From assembly GCA_041180785.1 (NCBI GenBank), contig JBEGQV010000112.1, positions 1 through 11,855 of the forward strand: a stretch of 11,855 nt of DNA, written 5' to 3'. Positions 6,147 through 11,855 of this stretch are shown piece by piece. Position numbers and translations under genes: made by a program. How positions within the stretch are numbered: position 1 is the first letter of the stretch; every line of letters starts with the position of its first letter. Under the pieces are notes generated by a model. The model searched no databases. It saw only the letters and a list, made by a program, of their open reading frames with translations, and was not told where the DNA came from. The DNA is from Sandaracinomonas sp041180785 (lineage in GTDB: Bacteria; Bacteroidota; Bacteroidia; Cytophagales; Spirosomataceae).

Positions 6147-7664
6147 TTACAATCCTAGATTTTCACGAATATACTTGATATTTAAAAGATTTCGAAGGAT
6201 TCCGTTTTTAGAAAAGATTTTTTCATTTAATTCCGGTTCTGGACAAATGATCTTTAACAATACTAAAAAAGTAACAACAGCTAAAAATCCATTTACAAAA
6301 ATGGAAATGATAGGGTGAAAATCTACCTGTAAATAATGTACAAGAAGTAATTGAATACCTAAAATTAGGACAATTTTTAAGGATTTGTACGAAAAAGGAT
6401 TGAGATTAAATTTGATTTTTAATAAAACAAATTTTAATAGGTTAAACAGTGTTACCGAACATAAAATGCTTGCGGATGTTCCGATGATGCCAAATGATTT
6501 TGTTAAATAAAAACTTAGAAAAACATTTAGGATAGCTGAAATAATTACGAAATATAAATTGTAGTGATAAATTTTTGAATAACTGATTGCATGTGTATTG
6601 AGGCTTGTGACCATATCAATTAGCTTGGCAGCGCCTAACAGGTAAAATATAGTAAGGCCATCTTGAAAAAGTGATGCATGTCCTGATAGCTCCCCTAAAT
6701 TGGGGAATACACTTAAAATCGTTGTAAACAAAAAGATTCCAGCTAGGAACAAGGTATCTGAAACTTTTTTTAATAATTGATTGAGTTCAGTGATTTCATC
6801 GTTCGCAAAGTGCTTGGCAATGATGGGAGCTGAAATCGAAGAAATACCTGCCATTGGAATTTCAATAAAACTGGCGATGAAAAAGATGATGGAATATTTT
6901 CCAATGTCGTCCATACTTCCTAAACCAGCCAAGGAGATAATGTCTAATTTATTGGCCAATAAATTGGCTAATCCGGTAAATCCAGAAATGAAGGTAAACG
7001 TATAAACACTTTTGGGGATGTTTTTCCAAGTAATCTTCGTTGAAAAAAAGTGTTGGAAAGCGTTTAATTTCTTAACATAAAAAAGGAGTGCCACAAAAGC
7101 AATGACATAATAGCTATTGATGATAATAGGAATAAAAGTGGGTGATAGGTAGGATAAATAGACGCCTACAATCATCACGGGAAACACGAATTTGATCCCA
7201 AGGTTTAGGATTAAATTGGGAACTACCGTTCGCTGATAATTAGCCGATAAGTTGGTCAACAGCGCAATAAAGGCTAAACATACACCTCCTATTAAAATAC
7301 TTACCAAATTTTGCTCAAAAAATGAGGTGTCAAAACCAATGGATAGTAAGTAGGTAAAAAGCGCATTTTTGAAAATCAACAAGGTGCCGATGAAAAGAAA
7401 AGCACTTGCAATCGTAAAAATACTTGCAAGTTTAAACGATTGAGCGGCACCTAGTATTTTAGAATGGTGATACTTGGTTACTATTGCATTGCAGCTAAAT
7501 CCAAGCATCGGGCCAGCAAATACAATTAAACTGTTCAAGCCATTGGCATATCCGTATTGGTGCAAGTCGAGCGGGTAAATAAAAAGTACGCTTAAGGCAC
7601 CAATGATTGAACCAAATGCGCTTAGGATTGAATACTTAATGCTTTGACGAACAACTATTCCCAC
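6147..7664 (-). CDS. wzx: Wzx-type polysaccharide flippase (MOP superfamily)
   Basis: A 505-residue integral inner-membrane protein with roughly a dozen or more hydrophobic segments spread over its length, separated by short polar loops. This is the pattern of the polysaccharide-specific transporter branch of the MOP superfamily. The N-terminus GIVVRQSIKYSI and the following GSIIGALSVLFIYP segment match the usual first helix of Bacteroidota flippases. Its expected role is to move the undecaprenyl-linked repeat unit from the cytoplasmic to the periplasmic face. The gene begins with GTG (7664-7662), two bases after the stop of the upstream glycosyltransferase; the conserved N-terminus begins exactly there, which supports that start. 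It ends nine bases before the acetyltransferase. Codon use is AT-rich and somewhat richer in A/T third positions than the wbp genes, common for flippases. Substrate cannot be deduced. Confidence 0.9.
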   Translation of the reverse strand: MGIVVRQSIKYSILSAFGSIIGALSVLFIYPLDLHQYGYANGLNSLIVFAGPMLGFSCNAIVTKYHHSKILGAAQSFKLASIFTIASAFLFIGTLLIFKNALFTYLLSIGFDTSFFEQNLVSILIGGVCLAFIALLTNLSANYQRTVVPNLILNLGIKFVFPVMIVGVYLSYLSPTFIPIIINSYYVIAFVALLFYVKKLNAFQHFFSTKITWKNIPKSVYTFTFISGFTGLANLLANKLDIISLAGLGSMDDIGKYSIIFFIASFIEIPMAGISSISAPIIAKHFANDEITELNQLLKKVSDTLFLAGIFLFTTILSVFPNLGELSGHASLFQDGLTIFYLLGAAKLIDMVTSLNTHAISYSKIYHYNLYFVIISAILNVFLSFYLTKSFGIIGTSASILCSVTLFNLLKFVLLKIKFNLNPFSYKSLKIVLILGIQLLLVHYLQVDFHPIISIFVNGFLAVVTFLVLLKIICPEPELNEKIFSKNGILRNLLNIKYIRENLGL

Positions 7665-7666
7665 GA

Positions 7667-8782
7667 TTACAAATGTTTGTTTAGGATGTCAACTAATTGT
7701 TTGGCCCGATGCTCCCACAAATGGGCGGCAAAAATTTTGTCTTTTCCTGCTTGTCCAATTTTTTGTGCAATTTGTGGATTTTTTTCTAAATAGATCAGTT
7801 TGTCCACCAGGTCGTTAATGGAATCAAACGTGACGACCTCTTCTTCCTTCTTGTAAAATTCTTCTAAGCCCGGTTTATTGTCGGTTACCAAACAGGTTCC
7901 TAACCCTGTCGCTTCAAATAATCGGATGTTGCATGCTTTTTCTACCTCATCCCCATGAAAGTTTAGGGTTGCTATGGAACGCGCTAAAATTTGATACATG
8001 TCTAATCCCCAGCCACCTTGGTGATTGTGTGATTGCAGGTGATACACCTTTAACAAATTTTTAACATTTTTATTTTGTAGGATTTCTCGTAAAATCGTTC
8101 TTGAAAATGGATTATATCCGGTGTCGTAATTTCCTAGATATAGATTGAAGGATAGCGGAGCTTTGGAGAGTTGGTATAAAAAATCCAATCGAGATTGGTG
8201 AACGGGTGAAATACTTCCGGAGAAGGTGCAAGTTTCTGTTTTGGTGGTATCGACAAAATCCAACACTCTTTTGTCGAACGCAAAATGTAAAATTTCCGCA
8301 GGTGTGCCAACATGTTGAAATTTGTGTTGAATGGATTCCAAACAAGTCAGAATTAAATCATATTTTTTATTTTTCTGGACCAGCGGTTTTACAAATCCAT
8401 CCCATGCCATGATGAAACATGTAGCAGGGGCCATTGATCGAATGTCGGATTCATCAAATAAATTGGTGTTAACCAAAATGACATTCGGCTGGTAATGTTG
8501 AATTTGTTCCCGAAGGATTTCCAACGGATTTTGGAGGCTTTTCTTGGAAAACTCTTTCAGCCATTGTTGTTGTAATTTTTCGTGATTGTACACGATTTCA
8601 ATGGCTTGGGTATCGGGTAGTTTATCTAACTCAAAGGTTAATGCATCTGAAATGGCAATAAAATGATTGAAGTACAATCGATAGGCCTCTGTATAGTTGC
8701 TTGGTTTTTTGGCATCAACTTCTTGATTGATCGAATCGATTAATTTGGGCGGGATGGATGAAATGCGTACAATTTTCAACAT
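7667..8782 (-). CDS. CgeB-like glycosyltransferase (Glyco_trans_1_2 domain)
   Basis: A 371-residue cytoplasmic GT-B-like glycosyltransferase. The N-terminal half holds segments such as PNVILVNTNLF (99-109) and FIMAWDGFV (123-131), typical of CgeB-type enzymes whose first domain resembles a receiver-like Rossmann fold. FSGSISPVHQSR near 187-198 begins the second domain. The C-terminal domain shows GWGLDMYQILARS (257-269), a conserved N285/R287/E290 group in ACNIRLFEATGLGT, and CLVTDNKPGLEEFY, the donor-binding end of the family, then a DLVDKLIYLEKNP helix. Similar genes are found in polysaccharide and protein-glycosylation loci; sugar specificity is unknown. Start is ATG at 8782, one base after the TPR gene stop (TAG), so the pair is probably translationally coupled. 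The stop is two bases before the flippase GTG. Confidence 0.82.
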   Translation of the reverse strand: MLKIVRISSIPPKLIDSINQEVDAKKPSNYTEAYRLYFNHFIAISDALTFELDKLPDTQAIEIVYNHEKLQQQWLKEFSKKSLQNPLEILREQIQHYQPNVILVNTNLFDESDIRSMAPATCFIMAWDGFVKPLVQKNKKYDLILTCLESIQHKFQHVGTPAEILHFAFDKRVLDFVDTTKTETCTFSGSISPVHQSRLDFLYQLSKAPLSFNLYLGNYDTGYNPFSRTILREILQNKNVKNLLKVYHLQSHNHQGGWGLDMYQILARSIATLNFHGDEVEKACNIRLFEATGLGTCLVTDNKPGLEEFYKKEEEVVTFDSINDLVDKLIYLEKNPQIAQKIGQAGKDKIFAAHLWEHRAKQLVDILNKHL

Positions 8783-8783
8783 A

Positions 8784-9893
8784 CTATAAAACCTTTTTTA
8801 ATCGCTCTAGTTCTTCTTTTGAATTTTTGTATTCAATGAAATTTTCAGCCAAATGTAAATATTTTTTTGCAGTTTGTTTTTGTCCCATTTTTAAATGAAT
8901 TCTAGACAATCCTAAATAACTCAATCCGCGAATGTCTTTTGTAAACTTTTCTTCATAGGGGAAAAAAGTTGACTTCAAATAAAATGCTTCTGCTTGTTTA
9001 AACTCTTTTTGGTTTTCCAAACGGATGCCTTCCAAGGTGTAATAACAGCCTTGGAAATATTTATTTTTGGCGTTCAGTAATTTTGACAAAAAGGGGATGG
9101 CTTCGTCAAAATTTTTACTGAGTGTCAATATTTCTGCACGTTGCAGGGTGTAAATTAAATTATCGGGATAAGTCTTACTTAATTCTGCACTGATGTTTAA
9201 TCCAGCGGCAGGATTGCCTTCGTATTTATTGTACACATAGGGTAAATAAAAGAGCGCTTCGTTTTTTACGAAAGTGGCTTCTTTGCCAGCTTTTTCTAAT
9301 TGTTGCAAACCTAATTTTTTATTTCCATCCATAAAAAACCACATGAACGGTTTAATCATCGGGTGAAGTTCAGGATATACGATGCGATAATAATGGTAAA
9401 TACCTGCTGCATATAAAAATTCCGATTGTCGATCCACGTTCTCTGTGCCAATTTTCAAAAAATGATAGGCTTTTTTGGCATATGACACCGCCTTCATGAA
9501 ATTGTCGTTATTCGCCTCTTCTGCGGCTAAAAATCCCAAAGAGGCAGAGCAAAAGAAGGCTGCATCCAAATCCTCCTCGTTTTTTTGGTACATGTTTTCC
9601 GAAAGGGCAAAACATTTTTCCATCAATTGAATATATAATTTAGATTGAGAAGGATGATCTTTCAAGGGGAAATACTGCCATTCAAGCATCATGCCATGCA
9701 ATAAATATCCGGCCGGATGGGCCGGATATTTTGCTTTTATCATTGAAAAATGCTGTGCAGATTCCTTGAAATCAAAATTGTACATAGCATCTAATCCTGA
9801 TTTAATGGTGTTTCGACTCCAAGCATCCTTTAAAACTTGAGCTGACATGGAAAATGAAAGTAAAACAAAAAATAGGACTTTTTTTAGATGCAT
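8784..9893 (-). CDS. Exported TPR-repeat protein, first gene of the polysaccharide operon
   Basis: A 369-residue protein whose N-terminus, MHLKKVLFFVLLSFSMSA, is a clear Sec signal peptide with likely cleavage after A18 (no lipobox cysteine), so it should be periplasmic or secreted. The rest is alpha-helical with degenerate tetratricopeptide-type pairs: FDFKESAQHFSMIKAKYP near 40-57, NFMKAVSYAKKAYHFLKIG at 131-149, AGLNISAELSKTYPDN at 230-245, FDEAIPFLSKLL at 262-273, FKQAEAFYLKSTFF at 298-311 and LSRIHLKMGQKQTAKKYLHLAENF at 329-352. TPR proteins act as scaffolds; no catalytic motif is visible and I do not recognise a named function. It is the promoter-proximal gene, one base from the CgeB-like glycosyltransferase, so it may serve in polysaccharide assembly or export, or be an unrelated gene sharing the promoter. 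ATG at 9893 fits the signal peptide. Confidence 0.85.
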   Translation of the reverse strand: MHLKKVLFFVLLSFSMSAQVLKDAWSRNTIKSGLDAMYNFDFKESAQHFSMIKAKYPAHPAGYLLHGMMLEWQYFPLKDHPSQSKLYIQLMEKCFALSENMYQKNEEDLDAAFFCSASLGFLAAEEANNDNFMKAVSYAKKAYHFLKIGTENVDRQSEFLYAAGIYHYYRIVYPELHPMIKPFMWFFMDGNKKLGLQQLEKAGKEATFVKNEALFYLPYVYNKYEGNPAAGLNISAELSKTYPDNLIYTLQRAEILTLSKNFDEAIPFLSKLLNAKNKYFQGCYYTLEGIRLENQKEFKQAEAFYLKSTFFPYEEKFTKDIRGLSYLGLSRIHLKMGQKQTAKKYLHLAENFIEYKNSKEELERLKKVL

Positions 9894-9911
9894 TTGTCAA
9901 GATTATCACAG

Positions 9912-9919
9912 CAAAAATA
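9912..9919 (-). promoter_or_regulatory. Candidate Bacteroidota -7 promoter element for the polysaccharide operon
   Basis: On the minus strand this reads TATTTTTG, matching the Bacteroidota -7 consensus TAnnTTTG. It sits 18 bases from the TPR gene start, which predicts a short leader of around a dozen bases. No TTTG -33 box is seen at the usual distance, so the call rests on the -7 element, the position in the only sizeable gap, and the divergent gene layout. It is the only gap in the window large enough for a main operon promoter. Confidence 0.45.
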
Positions 9920-9951
9920 AGCTTTTTAAGTGGTTTTTTGGGTATATTGAT

Positions 9952-9959
9952 TATTTTTG
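9952..9959 (+). promoter_or_regulatory. Candidate Bacteroidota -7 promoter element for the M16 peptidase-ispF unit
   Basis: TATTTTTG matches TAnnTTTG and ends 17 bases before the M16 start codon at 9977. The sequence before the start is A-rich (TTAAATAAATGAG), as is common for translation initiation in this phylum. No clear TTTG -33 box is found about 20 bases upstream. Confidence 0.45.
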
Positions 9960-9976
9960 TAGCTTAAATAAATGAG

Positions 9977-11215
9977 ATGATACAGTTTGAGCAATTTACG
10001 CTAAAAAATGGACTACAAGTAATAGTTCATGAGGACCACAGCACGACTTTAGCCGTGGTGGATGTGATTTACAATGTAGGCTCGCGTGATGAACAATCGC
10101 ATAAAACAGGTTTTGCTCATTTGTTTGAACATTTAATGTTTGGAGGCTCTGAAAATATTCCAGAATTTGACACCCCTTTGCAACGCGTTGGTGGCGAAAA
10201 TAATGCATTTACGACCCCTGATTTAACGAATTATTACATTTCATTACCCTATCAAAACATTGAAACAGCCTTTTGGTTGGAATCTGACCGCATGAAGCAG
10301 CTTGCTTTTAATCCAAATTCCTTGGAAGTGCAGCGAAAAGTGGTCATTGAGGAATTTAAGCAACGTTATTTGAATCAGCCATATGGTGATGTGTGGTTAA
10401 AATGGCGACCGGTGATTTATCAAAAGCATCCCTATCAATGGCCAACGATTGGGGCAGATATTAAGCATATAGAGGAGGCAACCCTAGAGGATGTGAAATC
10501 ATTTTTTGATACCTATTATCATCCGAAAAATGCTATTTTAGTAGTGGCTGGCAAGGTGAAAGTGGCAGAGGTTAAACAACTATGTGAAAAATGGTTTGAG
10601 CCTATTCCAGCCGGAAAAGTGATCGTACGTAATTTACCCAAGGAAGCAGCATTAACGGAAAATACATTTTTAGAAATCAAAGGCGAGGTGCCCTCTAATT
10701 GCTTATACATGGCATTCCCGATGCCCGGTAGGTATGAAAGTGGGTATCAAGCGGTTGATTTATTGGCTGATTTATTGGGTCGGGGCGATTCATCCTTTTT
10801 ATTTTATGACTTGGTGCAGCAAAAGCGATTATTTGATACAATCAATGCCTATGTCACAGGTTCGATGGATCCAGGATTGATGGTGATTCAGGGAACGGTT
10901 TGTGCGGGTGTGGATTTTGAAACAGCAAAATCCAATTTATTGGCCTCGATTGATGTGTTTATGGAGAGTGGAATTGAGGAAAGATCCTTGCAAAAAGTGA
11001 AAAATCAAGCAGAATCATCTTTGGTCTTTATGGAAGTTGAAGTGTTAAACAAGGCGATGAATCTGGCGATGGCCGCCAATGCCGGTGATCCAAATTGGGT
11101 AAACCAAGAGGCTGAGAAAATTAGTCGAGTAAGTATTGAGGAGCTAAAATCTTGGGCAGATAAATTGTTCAAAAAAGGATACCATCATGTACTTTGGTAT
11201 CAAAAAAATCAATAA
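9977..11215 (+). CDS. M16-family zinc metallopeptidase (single-unit, active-site type)
   Basis: A 412-residue protein made of one M16 catalytic domain and one M16C-type domain, the size of a half-pitrilysin subunit. The inverted zinc motif HxxEH is H48-L-F-E51-H52 within GFAHLFEHLMF, with the further glutamate ligand at E125 or E126 in VVIEEFKQR, the expected distance. NAFTTPDLTNYY (76-87) follows as in active members. The C-terminal domain has the LLGRGDSSFLFYDLVQQKRL segment (about 267-286), the region carrying conserved binding residues in relatives. It should cleave peptides or small proteins; substrate unknown. No signal peptide is visible (MIQFEQFTLKNGL), so it is probably cytoplasmic, although many Bacteroidota homologues are exported. 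Such enzymes often have an adjacent inactive partner; here ispF follows by eight bases instead. An ATG at 9972 gives only two codons, so 9977 is the start. Confidence 0.93.
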   Translation: MIQFEQFTLKNGLQVIVHEDHSTTLAVVDVIYNVGSRDEQSHKTGFAHLFEHLMFGGSENIPEFDTPLQRVGGENNAFTTPDLTNYYISLPYQNIETAFWLESDRMKQLAFNPNSLEVQRKVVIEEFKQRYLNQPYGDVWLKWRPVIYQKHPYQWPTIGADIKHIEEATLEDVKSFFDTYYHPKNAILVVAGKVKVAEVKQLCEKWFEPIPAGKVIVRNLPKEAALTENTFLEIKGEVPSNCLYMAFPMPGRYESGYQAVDLLADLLGRGDSSFLFYDLVQQKRLFDTINAYVTGSMDPGLMVIQGTVCAGVDFETAKSNLLASIDVFMESGIEERSLQKVKNQAESSLVFMEVEVLNKAMNLAMAANAGDPNWVNQEAEKISRVSIEELKSWADKLFKKGYHHVLWYQKNQ

Positions 11216-11223
11216 ATTACTAT

Positions 11224-11700
11224 ATGAAAATTCGAGTAGGACAAGGTTATGATGTGCACAAATGGGCAGAAGGTCGCCCTTGTATCTTAGGTGGTATCGA
11301 AATTCCATCTGATAAAGGTCCATTAGGACATTCAGATGCCGATGTGGTGTGTCATGTACTTTGTGATGCTCTTTTAGGTGCTGCGAATCTTCGAAACATT
11401 GGTTTTCATTTTTCCGATAAAGATCCACAATGGAAAGGGGTAGCCTCTACAAAATTGTTGGAACGAGTAATGGAAATGATTCGAGAAAAAGGATTTGAAT
11501 TGTCCAATGCGGATGTAACCATTATTTTAGATCAGCCAAAACTAAATGCGCACATTCCTACAATGAAAGAGAATTTGGCTCGAGTAATGCAAGTAGATGT
11601 TGAAGATATTTCCATCAAAGCCACCACTTCGGAAGGAATTGGTTTTGTGGGTAGAGGAGAAGGAATTGCTGCGATGGCGGTCGCACTTTTAATTAAGTAA
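11224..11700 (+). CDS. ispF: 2-C-methyl-D-erythritol 2,4-cyclodiphosphate synthase
   Basis: A 158-residue enzyme of the MEP pathway that releases CMP from 4-diphosphocytidyl-2-C-methylerythritol 2-phosphate to form the cyclic diphosphate; it acts as a cytoplasmic homotrimer. Visible hallmarks: GQGYDVHKW with metal ligands D10 and H12, GHSDADVVCHVLCDALLGAA (35-54) with the third ligand H44, TTSEG (134-138) for the phosphocytidyl site, and the C-terminal GRGEGIAAMAVALLIK. These map to E. coli D8, H10 and H42 with an offset of two. By the same offset the conserved GDIG aspartate (E. coli D56) is N58 here and the KGADS aspartate is A74. The start at 11224 gives the standard MKIRVGQG N-terminus; a longer frame starting at 11194 would lie inside the M16 gene. 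Spacing of eight bases from the M16 gene suggests co-transcription. Confidence 0.96.
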   Translation: MKIRVGQGYDVHKWAEGRPCILGGIEIPSDKGPLGHSDADVVCHVLCDALLGAANLRNIGFHFSDKDPQWKGVASTKLLERVMEMIREKGFELSNADVTIILDQPKLNAHIPTMKENLARVMQVDVEDISIKATTSEGIGFVGRGEGIAAMAVALLIK

Positions 11701-11707
11701 GAAGTAA
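11695..11707 (+). repeat. GAAGTAA heptamer spanning the ispF stop codon
   Basis: The last codon and stop of ispF, AAGTAA (11695-11700), are followed by a perfect GAAGTAA (11701-11707), giving nearly two units of the heptamer that also ends wbpB. TAA triplets at 11698, 11705 and 11708, then further ones in the AT-rich stretch to about 11745, stop read-through. That stretch holds no gene I can see. Confidence 0.6.
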
Positions 11708-11751
11708 TAAATAAAAAGGAAGAAATAATAAATTAGAAGTTATAAGGCAAC

Positions 11752-11768
11752 GAACCCCGCAGGGGTTC
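11752..11768 (+). terminator. Hairpin downstream of ispF, probable terminator
   Basis: GAACCCC (11752-11758) pairs perfectly with GGGGTTC (11762-11768) around a GCA loop, a 7-base-pair stem placed 51 bases after the ispF stop. It is followed by ACTTTAAAT rather than a strong T-run, so termination would be weaker than for a classical intrinsic terminator; it may instead be the first hairpin of the following repeat array. Confidence 0.5.
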
Positions 11769-11779
11769 ACTTTAAATAG

Positions 11780-11855
11780 CCCGGGGTGAAACCCCGGGAA
11801 TATAGGTGGCGAAAACCCACGTGAAAAATGGGGTGAAACCCCGAGAATATAGGGG
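11780..11855. repeat. GC-rich interspersed hairpin repeat array, continues past window end
   Basis: The array contains an 8-bp stem with 3-base loop (CCCGGGGT 11780-11787, ACCCCGGG 11791-11798), a weaker one (GTGG 11806-11809 with CCAC 11817-11820) and GGGGT/ACCCC (11830-11842). A 24-base direct repeat, 11783-11806 and 11830-11853, differs at one base and has a period of 47 bases. GC-rich hairpin stretches of this style occur between genes in many Bacteroidota and related genomes. No coding function is claimed. Confidence 0.8.

Noticed and set aside
9895..9900. TTGACA on the minus strand just before the TPR gene, resembling a sigma70 -35 box.
   Set aside because: It touches the start codon, so any transcript from it would begin inside the gene, and this phylum uses a different promoter consensus.
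9922..9930. Short inverted repeat CTT-TTT-AAG between the divergent promoters as a possible operator.
   Set aside because: Three-base arms in AT-rich DNA are expected by chance.
9972..9980. ATG-AGA-TGA two-codon frame overlapping the M16 start codon, a possible minimal upstream frame.
   Set aside because: It can arise by chance in ATG-rich sequence and nothing else supports a regulatory role.
11194..11223. An upstream in-frame ATG extending ispF by ten residues.
   Set aside because: It would lie inside the end of the M16 gene, and IspF proteins normally begin at the MKIRVGQG-type N-terminus found at 11224.
11783..11853. Two 24-base direct repeats separated by 23 bases resemble a CRISPR repeat-spacer pattern.
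   Set aside because: Only two copies are visible, each is a complete hairpin, the intervening 23 bases contain another related hairpin, and no cas gene is present. An interspersed hairpin repeat fits better.

Overview
The window looks like a chromosomal piece of a member of the Bacteroidota, most likely of the Flavobacteriales. The DNA is AT-rich. Candidate promoters have the TAnnTTTG -7 element of this phylum, with no recognisable sigma70-type boxes. Several proteins read like Bacteroidota members of their families. This assignment is inferred from style; no marker gene such as rRNA is present.

Left of about position 9900, all genes lie on the minus strand and form one tightly packed surface-polysaccharide operon of at least ten genes that runs off the left edge. 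In transcription order (right to left) they are: an exported TPR protein (8784-9893), a CgeB-like glycosyltransferase (7667-8782), a Wzx-type flippase (6147-7664), a CatB-like O-acetyltransferase (5466-6137), a WbsX/GH99-like protein (4361-5443), the aminotransferase WbpE (3178-4356), the N-acetyltransferase WbpD (2610-3200), the dehydrogenase WbpB (1720-2613), a GT4 glycosyltransferase (440-1705) and a truncated GT2 glycosyltransferase (1-447). Neighbouring genes are separated by at most 22 bases or overlap. WbpB, WbpE and WbpD convert UDP-GlcNAcA into UDP-2,3-diacetamido-2,3-dideoxy-glucuronate. The glycosyltransferases, acetyltransferase and flippase would build a repeat unit, modify it and move it across the inner membrane. 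The UDP-GlcNAc 6-dehydrogenase, initiating sugar transferase, polymerase and export proteins are not in the window.

An intergenic region of 83 bases (9894-9976) appears to hold two divergent promoters placed almost symmetrically. To the right, on the plus strand, is a two-gene housekeeping-like unit: an M16 zinc peptidase (9977-11215) and ispF of the MEP isoprenoid pathway (11224-11700). The window ends in a GC-rich array of hairpins and direct repeats (11752-11855) that looks like a terminator combined with an interspersed repeat family.

The most distinctive sequence features are small repeats at gene junctions and inside genes. Two different heptamer repeats carry TAA stop codons at gene ends. 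A 9-base repeat in wbpE encodes Ser-Glu-Lys units. Four of the ten operon genes appear to start with TTG or GTG. I see no CRISPR array, defence system, phage, insertion sequence or clearly new biological system. The contents are mostly recognisable, and the interest lies in details.
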